Below, in pieces: positions 1-8,972 of a stretch of 64,000 nt of DNA (positions within the stretch are counted from its first letter, which is position 1; each line of letters opens with the position of its first letter). Below the pieces are notes generated by a model. That model was not told where the DNA came from. It ran no database searches and saw nothing but the letters and a program-made list of their open reading frames with translations. The stretch is from Prado023 sp963753075 (GTDB lineage: Bacteria > Actinomycetota > Actinomycetes > S36-B12 > CAIYMF01). Position numbers and translations under genes: made by a program. Location: contig CAVWAR010000012.1 in the NCBI GenBank assembly GCA_963753075.1, positions 124,001 through 188,000 on the forward strand. The letters are read 5' to 3'.

Positions 1-74
1 TCGAAGCTCGCCCTCCACATCAGGACCAGCTCGGCGATGTCACGGTCGGGATCGAACGGCCTTACCTCGGGCAT
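1..74 (-). CDS. GNAT acetyltransferase, N-terminal fragment cut by window edge
   Basis: Reading leftwards from an ATG at 74, the first 24 codons give MPEVRPFDPDRDIAELVLMW followed by RASF. The pattern of a short beta strand, PFDPDRD, then LVxMWRASF is typical of the N-terminus of GCN5-related N-acetyltransferases. The rest lies outside the window, so substrate and integrity cannot be judged. It is divergent from the sugar acetyltransferase at 361. Confidence 0.5.
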   Translation of the reverse strand, partial: MPEVRPFDPDRDIAELVLMWRASF

Positions 75-348
75 GGCGTGCACCCGACGATGATGGCACG
101 CCGATTCCTTCGCATCCTGGGGATGGTGTGGCCGGTCCGGACGGGCAAGGCCCGCGGACTTCGAGCGCGAAGACCCAGCCGTCCCCGGGCTGGGACGGGG
201 AGCGGGTCTCTTGTGCGGGGGAGATGTCAGGAGCTGTCGCAGTGGGTCCGCGTCGGCTACCAACACGCCAAAGCTGGCGTCGCATATGCCGCCGTTCAGG
301 CAACGAATCGCTGCGAGCGGGCGCTTCCCTGCGACTCGCTTGCGCCGG

Positions 349-354
349 TACGGT
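349..354 (+). promoter_or_regulatory. -10 hexamer TACGGT, leaderless promoter
   Basis: TACGGT ends 6 nt before the GTG at 361, so transcription would begin at or next to the start codon. No ribosome binding site lies upstream. This supports the GTG at 361 as start. No clear -35 is visible. Confidence 0.4.
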
Positions 355-360
355 TGCGCG

Positions 361-963
361 GTGAACGAGACGATCCCCTCGAGTGACGGCGCAGCCGCTT
401 CAGCCGCCCGGACGGCTCGGGAGAGGATGCTGGCCGGCGAGCCGCGCATCTGGGCGCCCGACCCCGAGCTGGGTGAGCTCTTCCTGAAGGGACGACGACT
501 TGTGAAGGCGTACAACGATGCGCCCGGCGAGGACGAGCCCGCCCTGGACCGCATCCTCGTCGAACTCCTGGGGTCGGTCGGCGAAGGTGTCCACATCCGC
601 CAGCCGATCGCCGTCGACTACGGGGCTCACATCAGCATCGGAGCGCGGACCTTCGTGAACTCGGGCCTCACCGCCCTGGACGTGGCCCGAATCACGATCG
701 GTGCCGACGTCCAGATCGGCCCGAACGTCCAGCTCCTCACCCCGACCCACCCCGTTGATCCCGAAGAACGCCTCGTGGGATGGGAGACGGGACTCCCGAT
801 CACGATCGGTGACAACGTCTGGCTCGGCGGGGGCGTCATCGTGGTGGCCGGAGTGACCATCGGCGAGCACACTGTCGTCGGCGCCGGCGCGGTGGTCACC
901 AAGGACCTACCCGCACGTGTCCTCGCCGTCGGCAACCCCGCCCGGATCATCCGCCAGCTCTGA
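361..963 (+). CDS. Maltose/galactoside O-acetyltransferase-like sugar acetyltransferase
   Basis: A 200-residue protein of the left-handed beta-helix (hexapeptide repeat) family of acetyl-CoA-dependent sugar O-acetyltransferases (Maa/LacA/NodL group). The N-terminal helical part (ERMLAGEPR, then FLKGRRLVKAYN) matches the maltose acetyltransferase cap domain. Hexapeptide repeats follow (ISIGARTFVNSG, VQIGPNVQL, ITIGDNVWLGGGVIV, TIGEHTVVGAGAVVTKDLP, VLAVGNPARII). The TPTHP segment holds the likely catalytic histidine. The frame is open upstream to 211, but the TACGGT hexamer just before GTG 361 and the start of family similarity favour 361. Length is normal. It stands alone, and the acceptor sugar is unknown. 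Confidence 0.88.
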   Translation: MNETIPSSDGAAASAARTARERMLAGEPRIWAPDPELGELFLKGRRLVKAYNDAPGEDEPALDRILVELLGSVGEGVHIRQPIAVDYGAHISIGARTFVNSGLTALDVARITIGADVQIGPNVQLLTPTHPVDPEERLVGWETGLPITIGDNVWLGGGVIVVAGVTIGEHTVVGAGAVVTKDLPARVLAVGNPARIIRQL

Positions 964-1311
964 CCTGAACTGGTGCCAGCCGACTACAGCTCGACCGCAG
1001 AAGTATGCCGGGGCTCCTTCCTTGCGGACCTCCGCGGTCCTGGCCCAGCCCGACCAGCAGAACGGGGGTTGGGCAGCGGTCCGACGGGGACCGCGACACC
1101 GCCTGCATCGGAAGTGGTCTCGACGTCGAGGCCGGGGACCGCGGGCTCGAGGGGGTGGCCGCCAGTCGAGGCCGGCCAGGATGCCTCCGGATACGAAAGC
1201 GCAGGCCCGCGCGTCCATTGAGCCGCGAGTCGCCCTTCCTGGTGCGGGGCACGGCTTGAGCGCGGGTCTGAAGCCCTTGAGCTCCGGTGTGGGTTGAGGC
1301 AGGGTGGGGTC
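964..1311. other. Intergenic, no gene recognised
   Basis: Open frames on both strands here have arginine- and proline-rich shadow composition, and none resembles a protein family. I see no strong hairpin or repeat. Confidence 0.5.
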
Positions 1312-1941
1312 GTGACGACGACGGGCCGTTACGGGACCAAGCCGCTCACGAGCGAGACGTGGCCTGACTTCGCTGCGCTCGTGGAGGCGAACAACGGCGT
1401 CTGGGGCGGTTGTTGGTGCATTGGGTTTCACCCCGAGGGCATTGGCAAGGACAGCACCGCTGCGGGCAATCGCGACGCCAAGCTCGCTCACGTCAACAAC
1501 GGGACCGTCCATCAGGTCCTGGTCTACCTCGACGGCGCGTGCGTGGGCTGGTGTCAGTACGGTCCGCCGGCCGAGGTTGCCACGATCAAGAACCCCAAGG
1601 CCTACGAGAAGGATCTTGTCGGATTGCCTCAATGGCGCATCGGTTGTGTGTTCACCGGCAACGGGCACCGGCGCCAGGGTGTGGCGCGGGCAGGACTCGC
1701 CGCTGCGCTGAGCGCGATCAGCCAGGCTGGCGGAGGCACCGTCGAGGCCTACCCCGAGCAACTGGACGGGCGCGGACCACAGCGCGGCACCTACCTGCAC
1801 ACCGGACCGGAAGACCTGTTCGAAGAGTTCGGTTTCGTTCGGGATCGCCGCATCGCGAAGTGGCGCTGGGTCATGCAAGTGACTGTTCCCAACCGGGCCG
1901 AGCGCCAGGGCCGTCAGGGGTCCACGGCATCCGGTCCGTAG
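1312..1941 (+). CDS. GNAT family N-acetyltransferase
   Basis: A 209-residue GCN5-related acetyltransferase. The N-terminal half has the segment LVEANNGVWGGCWCIGFHPEG typical of a GNAT subfamily seen in actinobacteria. The acetyl-CoA binding motif A is GCVFTGNGHRRQGVARAGL (a V-x-x-x-x-R-x-x-G-x-A variant), followed by a helix and a C-terminal LHTGPEDLFEEFGFVRDRR strand. The track frame opens at TTG 1294. GTG 1312 is preferred because GAGG lies 12 nt upstream and a TTG start has less support. The substrate cannot be inferred. It has no operon partner. Confidence 0.82.
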   Translation: MTTTGRYGTKPLTSETWPDFAALVEANNGVWGGCWCIGFHPEGIGKDSTAAGNRDAKLAHVNNGTVHQVLVYLDGACVGWCQYGPPAEVATIKNPKAYEKDLVGLPQWRIGCVFTGNGHRRQGVARAGLAAALSAISQAGGGTVEAYPEQLDGRGPQRGTYLHTGPEDLFEEFGFVRDRRIAKWRWVMQVTVPNRAERQGRQGSTASGP

Positions 1942-2389
1942 ATGGGTCTCCCCATCGCAAGGACGACCGCACTGGAGGGGGGCGTCATTGCGCCGCCCGT
2001 GGACGCGGTTGAGTCGTGATCTGGCGTCGGCTTGGTGCCCGGGTGGCTTGCCCGTGGTGGCCGCGTTCGGGCCCGTGTCAGTTGAGATGTTGCCGTGTGG
2101 GGTGACGCCACGTCGGGGATCCACACCATCGGCTTCGGTCCTTGTCGGCGTGGAAGTGTGGACCATCGACATGGCGGCAGCTTAGAGCTCTCCGGGTGCA
2201 GCATCTGGGCGCCCGACGATTCGCCACGCCTCCGTAGAACAAGCGGTTGCCGCGCCGGGAGGTGCTGCACACCGCCGCCCCTGTGGATGCGGCGGCGTCG
2301 TGCGGCACGAGTGACGGTCGCCGCGTTCAGGGAACGGCCTACAGGTCGCGGTGCCACACCCAGCCACCCGGATGAGCAGCAAGCTCTCA
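1942..2389. other. Intergenic, no gene recognised
   Basis: Several overlapping open frames on both strands have unstructured, Arg/Pro/His-rich translations. The left part may hold decayed DNA continuing from the channel remnant to its right, but I cannot align any frame. Confidence 0.4.
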
Positions 2390-2570
2390 ACCACGCGGTC
2401 AGCTCCGACCCGCTCTGCGCTATCGCCTCCCGCCGCGGCAGCTCAGGCAGATCCGGTGGCACGGCAGGCTCCAGCACCAGGATCGTGATCAGGATCGCGA
2501 ACACCCGCTCGGTGAAGGCCACCTCCCGATCCGGCGCGCCCTGCCTCGGGCGCGCTACAACAGTGCCCAT
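2390..2570 (-). pseudogene. TMEM175/DUF1211-like channel, N-terminal remnant
   Basis: From an ATG at 2570 the minus strand reads an N-terminus with FTERVFAILITILVLEPAVP. This resembles the first helix of TMEM175/DUF1211 potassium channels (family pattern FSDGVFAIAITLLVLxxxVP), followed by a plausible loop ending ELTAWLR. After about 60 codons the similarity stops and the frame becomes compositional noise, while the full protein should run to about 200 residues. The ATG overlaps the divergent DUF202 start (2569). It is either a decayed gene or a coincidental hydrophobic reading frame. Confidence 0.4.
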
Positions 2571-2946
2571 GACTACGCACACGCCTCCCGCCCCAACGAC
2601 CCAGCAACTCGCCCAGTACCGCACCGTCTTCGCCGCCGAGCGCACCCTGTTCGCTGTGCTGCGAACCGGGCTGGCCATCGCCGGTGGCGGCTCGCTGGTG
2701 AGCAGCCTGCTGGGGGACGCCTGGCCCACTTGGGTGCAGGTCACGCTCGTGACCATCTTCTTGGTCGTGGGCTACTCCATGACCCTCATGGGCCTGGCCC
2801 GCTACCGAGGCGCTCTGCGCGCCCTTCAGGGCCCGCACCTACCCGGGAACCGGGCCACCTCGCCGCTGCTTCTGACCCTCGGTCTCGTCGTGCTCGAGAT
2901 CGCCATCGTAGTCGTGGTCAGCCTGTTCCTCGTCGAGAACATCTGA
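2569..2946 (+). CDS. DUF202 (YidH-like) membrane protein
   Basis: A 125-residue integral membrane protein of the DUF202/YidH family. It has the family's N-terminal signature LAQYRTVFAAERTLFAVLRTG, followed by three hydrophobic segments (about residues 27-43, 50-71 and 97-122). Function is unknown. The frame is open upstream to 2095, but homology begins just after the ATG at 2569. A weak -10-like TACAAC lies at 2556-2561, so the transcript may be leaderless. Confidence 0.82.
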   Translation: MTTHTPPAPTTQQLAQYRTVFAAERTLFAVLRTGLAIAGGGSLVSSLLGDAWPTWVQVTLVTIFLVVGYSMTLMGLARYRGALRALQGPHLPGNRATSPLLLTLGLVVLEIAIVVVVSLFLVENI

Positions 2947-3003
2947 CCCCCAAAGTCCTGAAACGGGGCAGGGCCAGCACCGCGCTGAGGTAGCGGCCCA
3001 GCG

Positions 3004-3718
3004 TCAGGACTGCGCGGACTCGATCGCCGCCAGGATCGCCTGCCCTCCCGGGTCGTCGCTGGGCAACTGCGCCCAGGGATCCTGGCTGGGGTCGAGGAAC
3101 AGTGGCGTGCCGTGCGTCCCACCCGGGATCATCACAAGCGTGGTGTCGTAGCCCGCTGCCCTCAGGGCCTCAGCCGCGTCCTCGGACTGCCATCCCTCGC
3201 AGATCTGGTCGTAGTCCCCGGCCACCAGCGTGACAGGAGCGCCCGGTACTGGCTGTCGGGTCAGCCCGTGTACCCGTCCGGCGACTCGCAATGGCACCTG
3301 ACATCGACACGATGGCGTCGCTGGTGTCCGGTAACCCCTCGAAGCACGCATCCAATGTCCCGCCGGTGCCCTCGCGCACATCCGCCAGTTGCCCCAGCAC
3401 GATACTGGCGCCCATGCTGTGCCCCACAAGCACGTACGGCTGTTCCGGGTCTCCGCCGTATTCACCGGCGACCGCGAAGGCGTGGTGGATCCCACACACC
3501 AGGTCCTTCTTGATGTCGATCTCAGCGCCCGTCGACCGGTAGTCGGGCACGAAGACCACCACCCCTTGTTTGGCGAGCTCGGTGGCCAGCACATCCCAGT
3601 CCTCCTTCGCCCCGCCTTGGCCATGGAACCCGACCGCGACCGGCCAACTGCCCTCGGCATCCGGGGCCCATACTTCGATCTCCTGGGTGTTCTCACCGGA
3701 GACCACGCTGGAGGTCAC
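3004..3718 (-). pseudogene. Alpha/beta hydrolase with frameshift
   Basis: A dienelactone-hydrolase/chlorophyllase-like alpha/beta hydrolase read in two frames. From 3718 the first frame gives VAVGFHGQGGAKEDWDVLATE (oxyanion region) and VLVGHSMGASIVLGQ with the nucleophile elbow G-H-S-M-G. Near position 3285 homology moves to the other minus-strand frame, which gives GAPVTLVAGDYDQICEGW (acid-residue region) and IPGGTHGTPLF with the likely catalytic His. One indel joins the two. The GTG start has a poor ribosome site and the N-terminus may also be incomplete. It lies 29 nt downstream of the lipoprotein gene. Either a pseudogene or a sequencing error. Confidence 0.7.
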
Positions 3719-3747
3719 CTCGAACGGTGGCCCTGGGCGCAGGCGGG

Positions 3748-4398
3748 TCAGCAGGCCAGCAGCCCGATTTCGACCTCCGGCACCGCCGAGGGGTCGTCCA
3801 CCTGGACGGCACTCGTCAGGCCCACCCCCCCGCCGCCGGCCGACTCCTCCGGGGCCTCAATGCTTGCGAACAGCACGCCGGCGGTCTCGGACGGAATCAG
3901 CGTGAGGTAGCTGACCCGCTCGCCGCAGATCTGGACGCCCTGGTCCGCGGTGTTCTCGATGAGTGTGGCGAAGTCCGCGCAGCTGGCTTGGGGCAGGGGT
4001 GCGTTGCTGACATGGTCGAAGTCGCCGGTCGGGAGCCCGATCGAGTTTCCGGGACACGCGTCGACGCCCACGTCCAGCCCGGCGTAGACCACGGCGTAGA
4101 CGTCGCCGGCTCGGTACCACTGAGCCTCGACACTGCCGTCGGCCACCGGCAGCAGCGCCGGGTCCGGGGTCCCCTGGGCGAAGTCGTAGGGGTTGCCCAG
4201 CGGTGCCGCCACAGTGGTCCCCGGCAGTTGACCCCCCGTGGCTGCGCCCCCCGAGTCGCTGGCCGTCGGCACCGGGGAGTTGCTGGGGGCGGTTGCCGAC
4301 ACCTGCGATTCGACGTCCCCCCCGCTGCTGCTGCAGCCAGCGACCAGGAGAAGGGCGATGCCGAATGGGGATAGCAGCACTCGATGGATCCTGTTCAT
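3748..4398 (-). CDS. Secreted lipoprotein, function unknown
   Basis: A 216-residue lipoprotein precursor. The signal peptide has positive residues (MNRIHR), a hydrophobic core and the lipobox LLVAGC, giving lipidation at Cys 22. A Ser/Thr/Gly/Pro-rich linker of about 45 residues follows, then a folded region with several cysteines (DACPGNS, ASCADF, VQICGER, final LLAC) that may form disulfides. The start at 4398 has a strong ribosome site (GGAAGGAG, 4 nt spacer). The broken hydrolase follows on the same strand. I do not recognise the family. Confidence 0.75.
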   Translation of the reverse strand: MNRIHRVLLSPFGIALLLVAGCSSSGGDVESQVSATAPSNSPVPTASDSGGAATGGQLPGTTVAAPLGNPYDFAQGTPDPALLPVADGSVEAQWYRAGDVYAVVYAGLDVGVDACPGNSIGLPTGDFDHVSNAPLPQASCADFATLIENTADQGVQICGERVSYLTLIPSETAGVLFASIEAPEESAGGGGVGLTSAVQVDDPSAVPEVEIGLLAC

Positions 4399-4971
4399 GA
4401 TTCTCCTTCCGTGCAGGCCGACCAGCCGGCCGACCCAGGATCGTGCACCAGTCGAGCACGTAGTCCTTCGAACAGGCTCTCGCGGACCGGCCGGACCGTA
4501 TCCCCGGACTGGGGCCATCCATGGTGGACATTAGGGTTTCCTAACCTTGCGCGTTCCATCCAAGCACGCCCGTGGACAGCTCCACCAGCCCCGAACACGG
4601 CGGGTGCTGCTCGGAGGAACTCATCCCAGTGCGTTGTCGGACAAGGGTTGGGGTGTCTGGCTGGGAGTCTCGGGGATCTGCGTACCAGTGGCTAGCGCCT
4701 CTGGCCGCTAGCCACTGCGATCGTGCGTCATTGCGCCGCCTATCGCGCACCCCGGGCAGGTATCGAAGCGCCCACTGACGGTCGCTCGCACTCGACGCGA
4801 AAGCGTCAAGCCCAAGGCCAGCCCGAGCGCCGTGGGCGATGGCGAGGAATGCGCGCAGCCGTCATTGCTGCACGGCAAGGGTCGCTTCGGTCTGATTGAT
4901 GCGTTCTGCCCTACCTCGGGTAGCTGTGGTTCGCTGCTGTGCTCTGCGCGGATTGACCGTTCTGCCAAGAC
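4399..4971. other. Intergenic 570 bp with one perfect hairpin
   Basis: This lies between the end of the TRIC gene and the start of the lipoprotein gene, both leftward. No convincing gene is present. The only clear structure is the perfect inverted repeat at 4686-4717. Confidence 0.5.
4686..4717. repeat. Perfect 12-bp inverted repeat
   Basis: CAGTGGCTAGCG (4686-4697) and CGCTAGCCACTG (4706-4717) are exact complements around an 8-nt loop. No T-run follows on either strand. It could be a T-less terminator for the TRIC gene or an operator. Confidence 0.55.
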
Positions 4972-5643
4972 TTAGCGCGATTCCCGGAACCAGTTCGGGC
5001 TGAAGTCGCGCGGCAGCGGCTCACGCAGGTGCACCCGCAGTGCCACCCAGCGCAAGCCGAAGGTCACCGCTACGCACGCGCTTGCGGCGGCCAGGGACGA
5101 CCAGTCAGCCACCCCGACCAGCAGCACGTATAGCGTGCAACCGACCAGCGCCGCCGCTCCATGCAGGTCCCCGGGCTTGAACAGATCCGGTGGGATCACG
5201 CCGGTGACCAGATCGCGGATCACCCAACCACCCACGGCTGCCGTCGTGCCCACGGCGATAGCAGAGCCAGCCGGTAGCCCGAGGTCCAGGCTCTGCCCTG
5301 CGGCGATCGCGGCGAAGAGCCCCAGAGCGATCGAGTCCACCAGCAGCAGCACCGTCCACAGGCGGTGGGCGGCATCAGCGAAGAAGGCGCCGGCCAGGCC
5401 CCCGAGGAGGACCGCAATCCCGTAACGCCAATCCTGCAGCGCCGCAGGGGTGCCCTGCTGCAGCAGGGTGTCGCGCACCAAGCCGCCGCCCACCCCGGAG
5501 ATGATCGCCAGACCGATGACCCCCATCAATGCGAATCGCCGGTGCACGCCGATGACAGCGCCCATCACCGACCCTGATCCCACGGCGACGATGTCCAGCG
5601 GCACCGCCGACAGGAACTCATCGACGCCCGCGACCGTCACCAC
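4972..5643 (-). CDS. TRIC/UPF0126 family trimeric cation channel protein
   Basis: A 223-residue membrane protein of the UPF0126/TRIC family, whose prokaryotic members form trimeric cation (K+) channels. Two internally related halves are visible, each with the signature Gly-rich turn: GVGGGLVRDTLL at about residue 52 and AVGGWVIRDLVTG at about 139. About seven hydrophobic helices are present. ATG 5664 is upstream, but GTG 5643 is preferred because GGAGGG sits 5 nt before it. The neighbouring DinB remnant is upstream on the same strand. Confidence 0.88.
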   Translation of the reverse strand: MVTVAGVDEFLSAVPLDIVAVGSGSVMGAVIGVHRRFALMGVIGLAIISGVGGGLVRDTLLQQGTPAALQDWRYGIAVLLGGLAGAFFADAAHRLWTVLLLVDSIALGLFAAIAAGQSLDLGLPAGSAIAVGTTAAVGGWVIRDLVTGVIPPDLFKPGDLHGAAALVGCTLYVLLVGVADWSSLAAASACVAVTFGLRWVALRVHLREPLPRDFSPNWFRESR

Positions 5644-5706
5644 GTCGACCCTCCGTCCCTGCATCCCGGGTCACCCACCGGACCATTGTGCGCCCTTGGC
5701 ACGTCC

Positions 5707-5987
5707 TCACGTGGCAGCTTCTGCCGGCCCGGTTGCTGCATGGCCGAACCGCCAGGCGATCGTCGTGAAGGGCGCCGGACTCGGTTCGGGATACTCCCAG
5801 TCGAAGACGAGGTCCTCGGCGCCGGCCGCCATCGAGGTGATGGCTGTTCCCGCGGACGCACACTCCACGCACCAGCGACCGGCTCCCGGAGGTACTCCTC
5901 GTCAGTCAATCCCGGCAGGCGCGAACGAAGCTGATGCTCCCAATGCCACTCGAACTGGTCACGCAGGAGCTTGTTCCAGGTCGCCAT
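5707..5987 (-). pseudogene. DinB-family protein, frameshifted remnant
   Basis: From ATG 5987 the first frame reads MATWNKLLRDQFEWHWEHQL, then a GLTDEEYLREPV segment and AWSVRPR, the standard opening of actinobacterial DinB/DUF664-type proteins (mycothiol-dependent enzyme fold). Homology then moves to another frame, which reads DLVFDWEYPEPSPAPFTTIA followed by WRFGH, and ends at a TGA at 5707-5709. The expected C-terminal half of a roughly 170-residue protein is absent. At least one indel plus truncation. Confidence 0.6.
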
Positions 5988-6170
5988 GCACCCCATGCTG
6001 GCACGGGCCAAACCGGTCCAACAGCACAGGTGAAGCCTCCCTACCCGGCCGGGTTCGGTGCCCCACACCGGCTCCTATCGCGCACCCTCGGGCAGGCATC
6101 ACAACGCCCTGAAGGACGCGTCCGTCCCCCTCAGTGATCTGTGCAGAAGGGCATGCTTGGGGTTCGGGGT

Positions 6171-6290
6171 GTGCCCCGTGTGACCGACAGGCTGGTCCTT
6201 CGGCGCTGGAGTTCGGCCGACGGGGTCCCCTTCGCTGAGCTGAATGCCGACGCCGAAGTGATGCGGTACTTCCCCACACCTCTCACCGTG
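6171..6290 (+). pseudogene. RimJ/RimL-type GNAT acetyltransferase, N-terminal remnant
   Basis: The plus strand reads VTDRLVLRRWSSADGVPFAE followed by LNADAEVMRYFPTPLT. This is the characteristic first 40 residues of RimJ/RimL-like acetyltransferases (TxRLxLRRW, then DxEVMRYF). Similarity ends near 6290, where the leftward hydrolase remnant begins, so about 130 residues are missing. It looks like a deletion junction. Confidence 0.6.
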
Positions 6291-6297
6291 CCGCCTG

Positions 6298-7002
6298 CTA
6301 GCCACCGGCGACGTCGAGCGTGGTGTCGACGATCACGTCGAACGCGGGTGAGTCCGCCGACCCGACACCGGTGTGGGCGGCGCCTTCCACGACCGTGAAC
6401 TCAACGTCGCAGCCGGCGTCGGTCAGGATCCGGGCGAACTCTTCGGAGGTCGCGACCGGGTCTTCGGACAAGCCACCGCGGATCAGCCGGACGACCAGGT
6501 CGGGGTTCTCCCCGACGAGCGTGGTGGCATCGGGCCAACCGGCCGCTGCAGCTTCCTCCGCGAGGTATTCGTTGCCGACGCCATAGAATCCCCTCGTACC
6601 CCACAAACGCGTCAGGGATTGCCGCAACCTCGCTGGCCAGGCACGTGGGTGGCAGTTCGTCGACGCCCAACGACACCGGCGCTCCGTAGATGGCGCCGAG
6701 TGAGTAGCCGAGCAAAGTCACGTGCGAGGCATCCCCGCCGTATTCGCCGGCCACGTTGCGGACGTACCTCGCCGCGCAGTTCAGATGTGGCAGCGGAGTC
6801 GTGGAGCCCCGATCTCGTATTCCACGGCGAAGACAACAACTCCCTGTGACGCCATGGCCGTGGCCCAGTCGTGGGCGTAGCCCTTGCCCACGCCGATCCC
6901 GGGCGCGATCACGACCACCGGCCAAGGCCTCTCCTCTGCCGGGGCGTACACATCGAACAATGGTTTGCGGTGCGTCCTGATCTCCCCCTCCAAGTACGCC
7001 AC
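6298..7002 (-). pseudogene. Alpha/beta hydrolase with two compensating frameshifts
   Basis: A second broken secreted-type alpha/beta hydrolase. GTG 7002 opens a frame reading MAYLEGEIRTHRKPLFDVYA, then PVVVIAPGIGVGKGYAHDWA. Near 6815 homology passes to a second frame with the nucleophile elbow VTLLGYSLGAIYG. Near 6600 it returns to the first frame: GVGNEYLAEEAAAAG ending VVEGAAHTGVGS, which holds the probable catalytic His. The two shifts cancel. In-frame sequence upstream of 7002 (CSVEETPDV) suggests the original start lay further right. It is related in design to the pseudogene at 3004-3718. Confidence 0.65.
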
Positions 7003-7710
7003 ATCGGGGGTCTCTTCGACCGAGCAGCCATCGGCTGGACAGCCAGCCGATGCACTGCCACCTCCACCGCTGCCTCATCCCAGAGGCGCACGTCCCCGTC
7101 AGATCCCACGTCCTTCACAGGCGCCCCTTGTGAGGGCTCGGGCCCGAGCGGTACTGTCCGGGTCTGTCCGGGAAGCGGTGGAAGTGCTCACAGGCTGAGT
7201 GGGAACTCGGCGGGGAAGGGTCGTGATGGGGGGGCCGATCGGACCGCGCCTGCCTGTTCCGGTGACCTGACCAAGACCGGCCCCAACCGGATGGCCCTCG
7301 TCCTGGCGGTCGAGAAGAGGCGAGCCGTCTACCGAGCTCGCTGACCAGCCAAGTCCTCGCGCCAGGGTGCCCCACGTCGCCGCCTGCGGACGCGCCCACG
7401 CCGTTCGGAACTGGGGCTAGCGCCGCCGAGGTCGCACTCGCGTCGTGTCCGCCCAGATGGGCACTCACTATGCGCCATCCGTGCTCTTGCCGGTGTGACG
7501 CCAGCAGCCCGGTCGTGCCGGGTGGTGCCGCTTGCCGCGGTGAGGCGTGCGCGACGGGCTGTCCCCGCGATCAAGCTCGAGTCCTGGTCGAGGTGACGAA
7601 CCGCCAGCCCTGCCAGCTTGGCTGGGGCGCCGAGGAGTGCATCGGGTTTGGACGGGGCTGCGCTCGGTGCTCAGGCCGCTGCCCCTCCACGAGGCGCTTG
7701 CGAGGTGCGT
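7003..7710. other. Intergenic about 700 bp, no gene recognised
   Basis: Apart from a few codons that may belong to the hydrolase remnant (7003-7036), open frames here are short, Arg/Pro/Ser-rich and unlike known proteins. No clear repeats seen. Confidence 0.45.
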
Positions 7711-8310
7711 CTACGCACACGTGGCGCTGATGGTGCCGGTGCCGACGTCGACCGGTGCGGGATTGCTCCCATCGTTGGCCGGCTGCTTCAGCATCGGGCC
7801 CGAGTACGACGTGCTCTGCCCATCGACGGCGATCAGGGACCCCTCCAGCGCACCTTGCTGACCAGGCGCCGGGTAGTAGGCGATCGGACCAGGTTCCCCC
7901 TCGGGGTTCGCGACACTCAAGTCGATGCTGCCCATCCAGCCGCCGTCCACTCGGTTGAGGCCAGCGCCCAGCGTGACCTCGTTGTCGCCTATCCGGTACG
8001 AATAGGTGATCGAGTCGCCGCTGATCGAGCAGCCAAGAGCTCCCGGCAGCTCGAGGGCCAGCTCCAGCCCGTCGACGCGGGCCGTGGCCTGACCCGGCGA
8101 CGCTGGGTCGACCACCACGCCGGAGGCACCGGCACCGCTCGTGTCGCCGTCGCCTGCCGGCGCCCCACCGCTCTGCGCAGCAGCGCTGGCCCCACTATCT
8201 GTGATCGCCTCCGGCCCGCTGGACCTGCCGTTGTCACTGCCGTCGCCGCAGGCGGTGAGCGTCAGGGTCAGTGCCAGCGCGGCAGGCCATGCCACCAAGT
8301 GTCTCTTCAC
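7711..8310 (-). CDS. LpqH-like 19-kDa-type lipoprotein
   Basis: A 199-residue predicted lipoprotein. The signal peptide from GTG 8310 (VKRHLVAWPAALALTLTL) ends in the lipobox LTAC, and a Ser/Gly/Ala-rich linker follows. The mature part has GCSISGDSITYSYRIGD, a VTLGAGLN segment and a C-terminal GTGTISATCA. The two spaced cysteines and the VxC ending resemble the mycobacterial LpqH (19 kDa antigen) family. GGAAGGTGG lies a few bases before the GTG. Family assignment is from pattern only and moderate. It probably sits on the outer face of the membrane. Confidence 0.7.
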   Translation of the reverse strand: MKRHLVAWPAALALTLTLTACGDGSDNGRSSGPEAITDSGASAAAQSGGAPAGDGDTSGAGASGVVVDPASPGQATARVDGLELALELPGALGCSISGDSITYSYRIGDNEVTLGAGLNRVDGGWMGSIDLSVANPEGEPGPIAYYPAPGQQGALEGSLIAVDGQSTSYSGPMLKQPANDGSNPAPVDVGTGTISATCA

Positions 8311-8972
8311 GCTTCCCACCTTCCGTGCCGTGCGATCAACTGACCCCGCGCCACGTGTGGCAGCGGCGCGGCCGGAATGCAACTATGAGCGTCCTACGCA
8401 ACGAACACAGTTGGCTGCATCGGGGTGTTCCCCGAGGGTGGACCCTGGCACTGGGCGGGGTCAAGAGGGAAGCCCCCACTGTCGGGACTTCCCGAGACCG
8501 ACGTCGCCGACGGCTGCCGTCCGGGGAGTCCTTCGATCCCGCTGAGCGCACCCACAATCTGCTCCGACAGTGGCTGCCAGGCGGGTGCTGCATACCGCCG
8601 CGAAACGCGCGCTGCTGCGGGCGTGATCGCGCCGACGCGGGTCGGCGCCAGAAAGCGCCTTCGGTCGGCCTACCGGTGTCGCCCGGTGGGTGCGTCGTCA
8701 CCCGAAGAGACGCGGCCACCCGTCGGCCCGGCTACCGGGTTGGCCGATGGTCGGGTTGGGGTGGTCGTTGGCCGATGCTCACGATTCGCGAGAACCGTGG
8801 TTGGTCGATGACGCGGACGCTGTCCTAGCCGGCGTCGCGCATCACCGCGGTCGCTCGGAGGTGGTGATTATGGCGCACCCGACGATGGCTTCGTGCACCT
8901 GCGCGCCAGCGAGTCGGCGGGCGTCCCCGAGGTGCGGCGGGTTCCGAACCATCACGAGACGGGTGGCCTTGC
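8311..8972. other. Intergenic 660 bp, no gene recognised
   Basis: Open frames on both strands look like GC-driven shadows. I see no similarity to known families and no clear RNA structure. The left edge holds the lipoprotein's upstream region. Confidence 0.45.
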
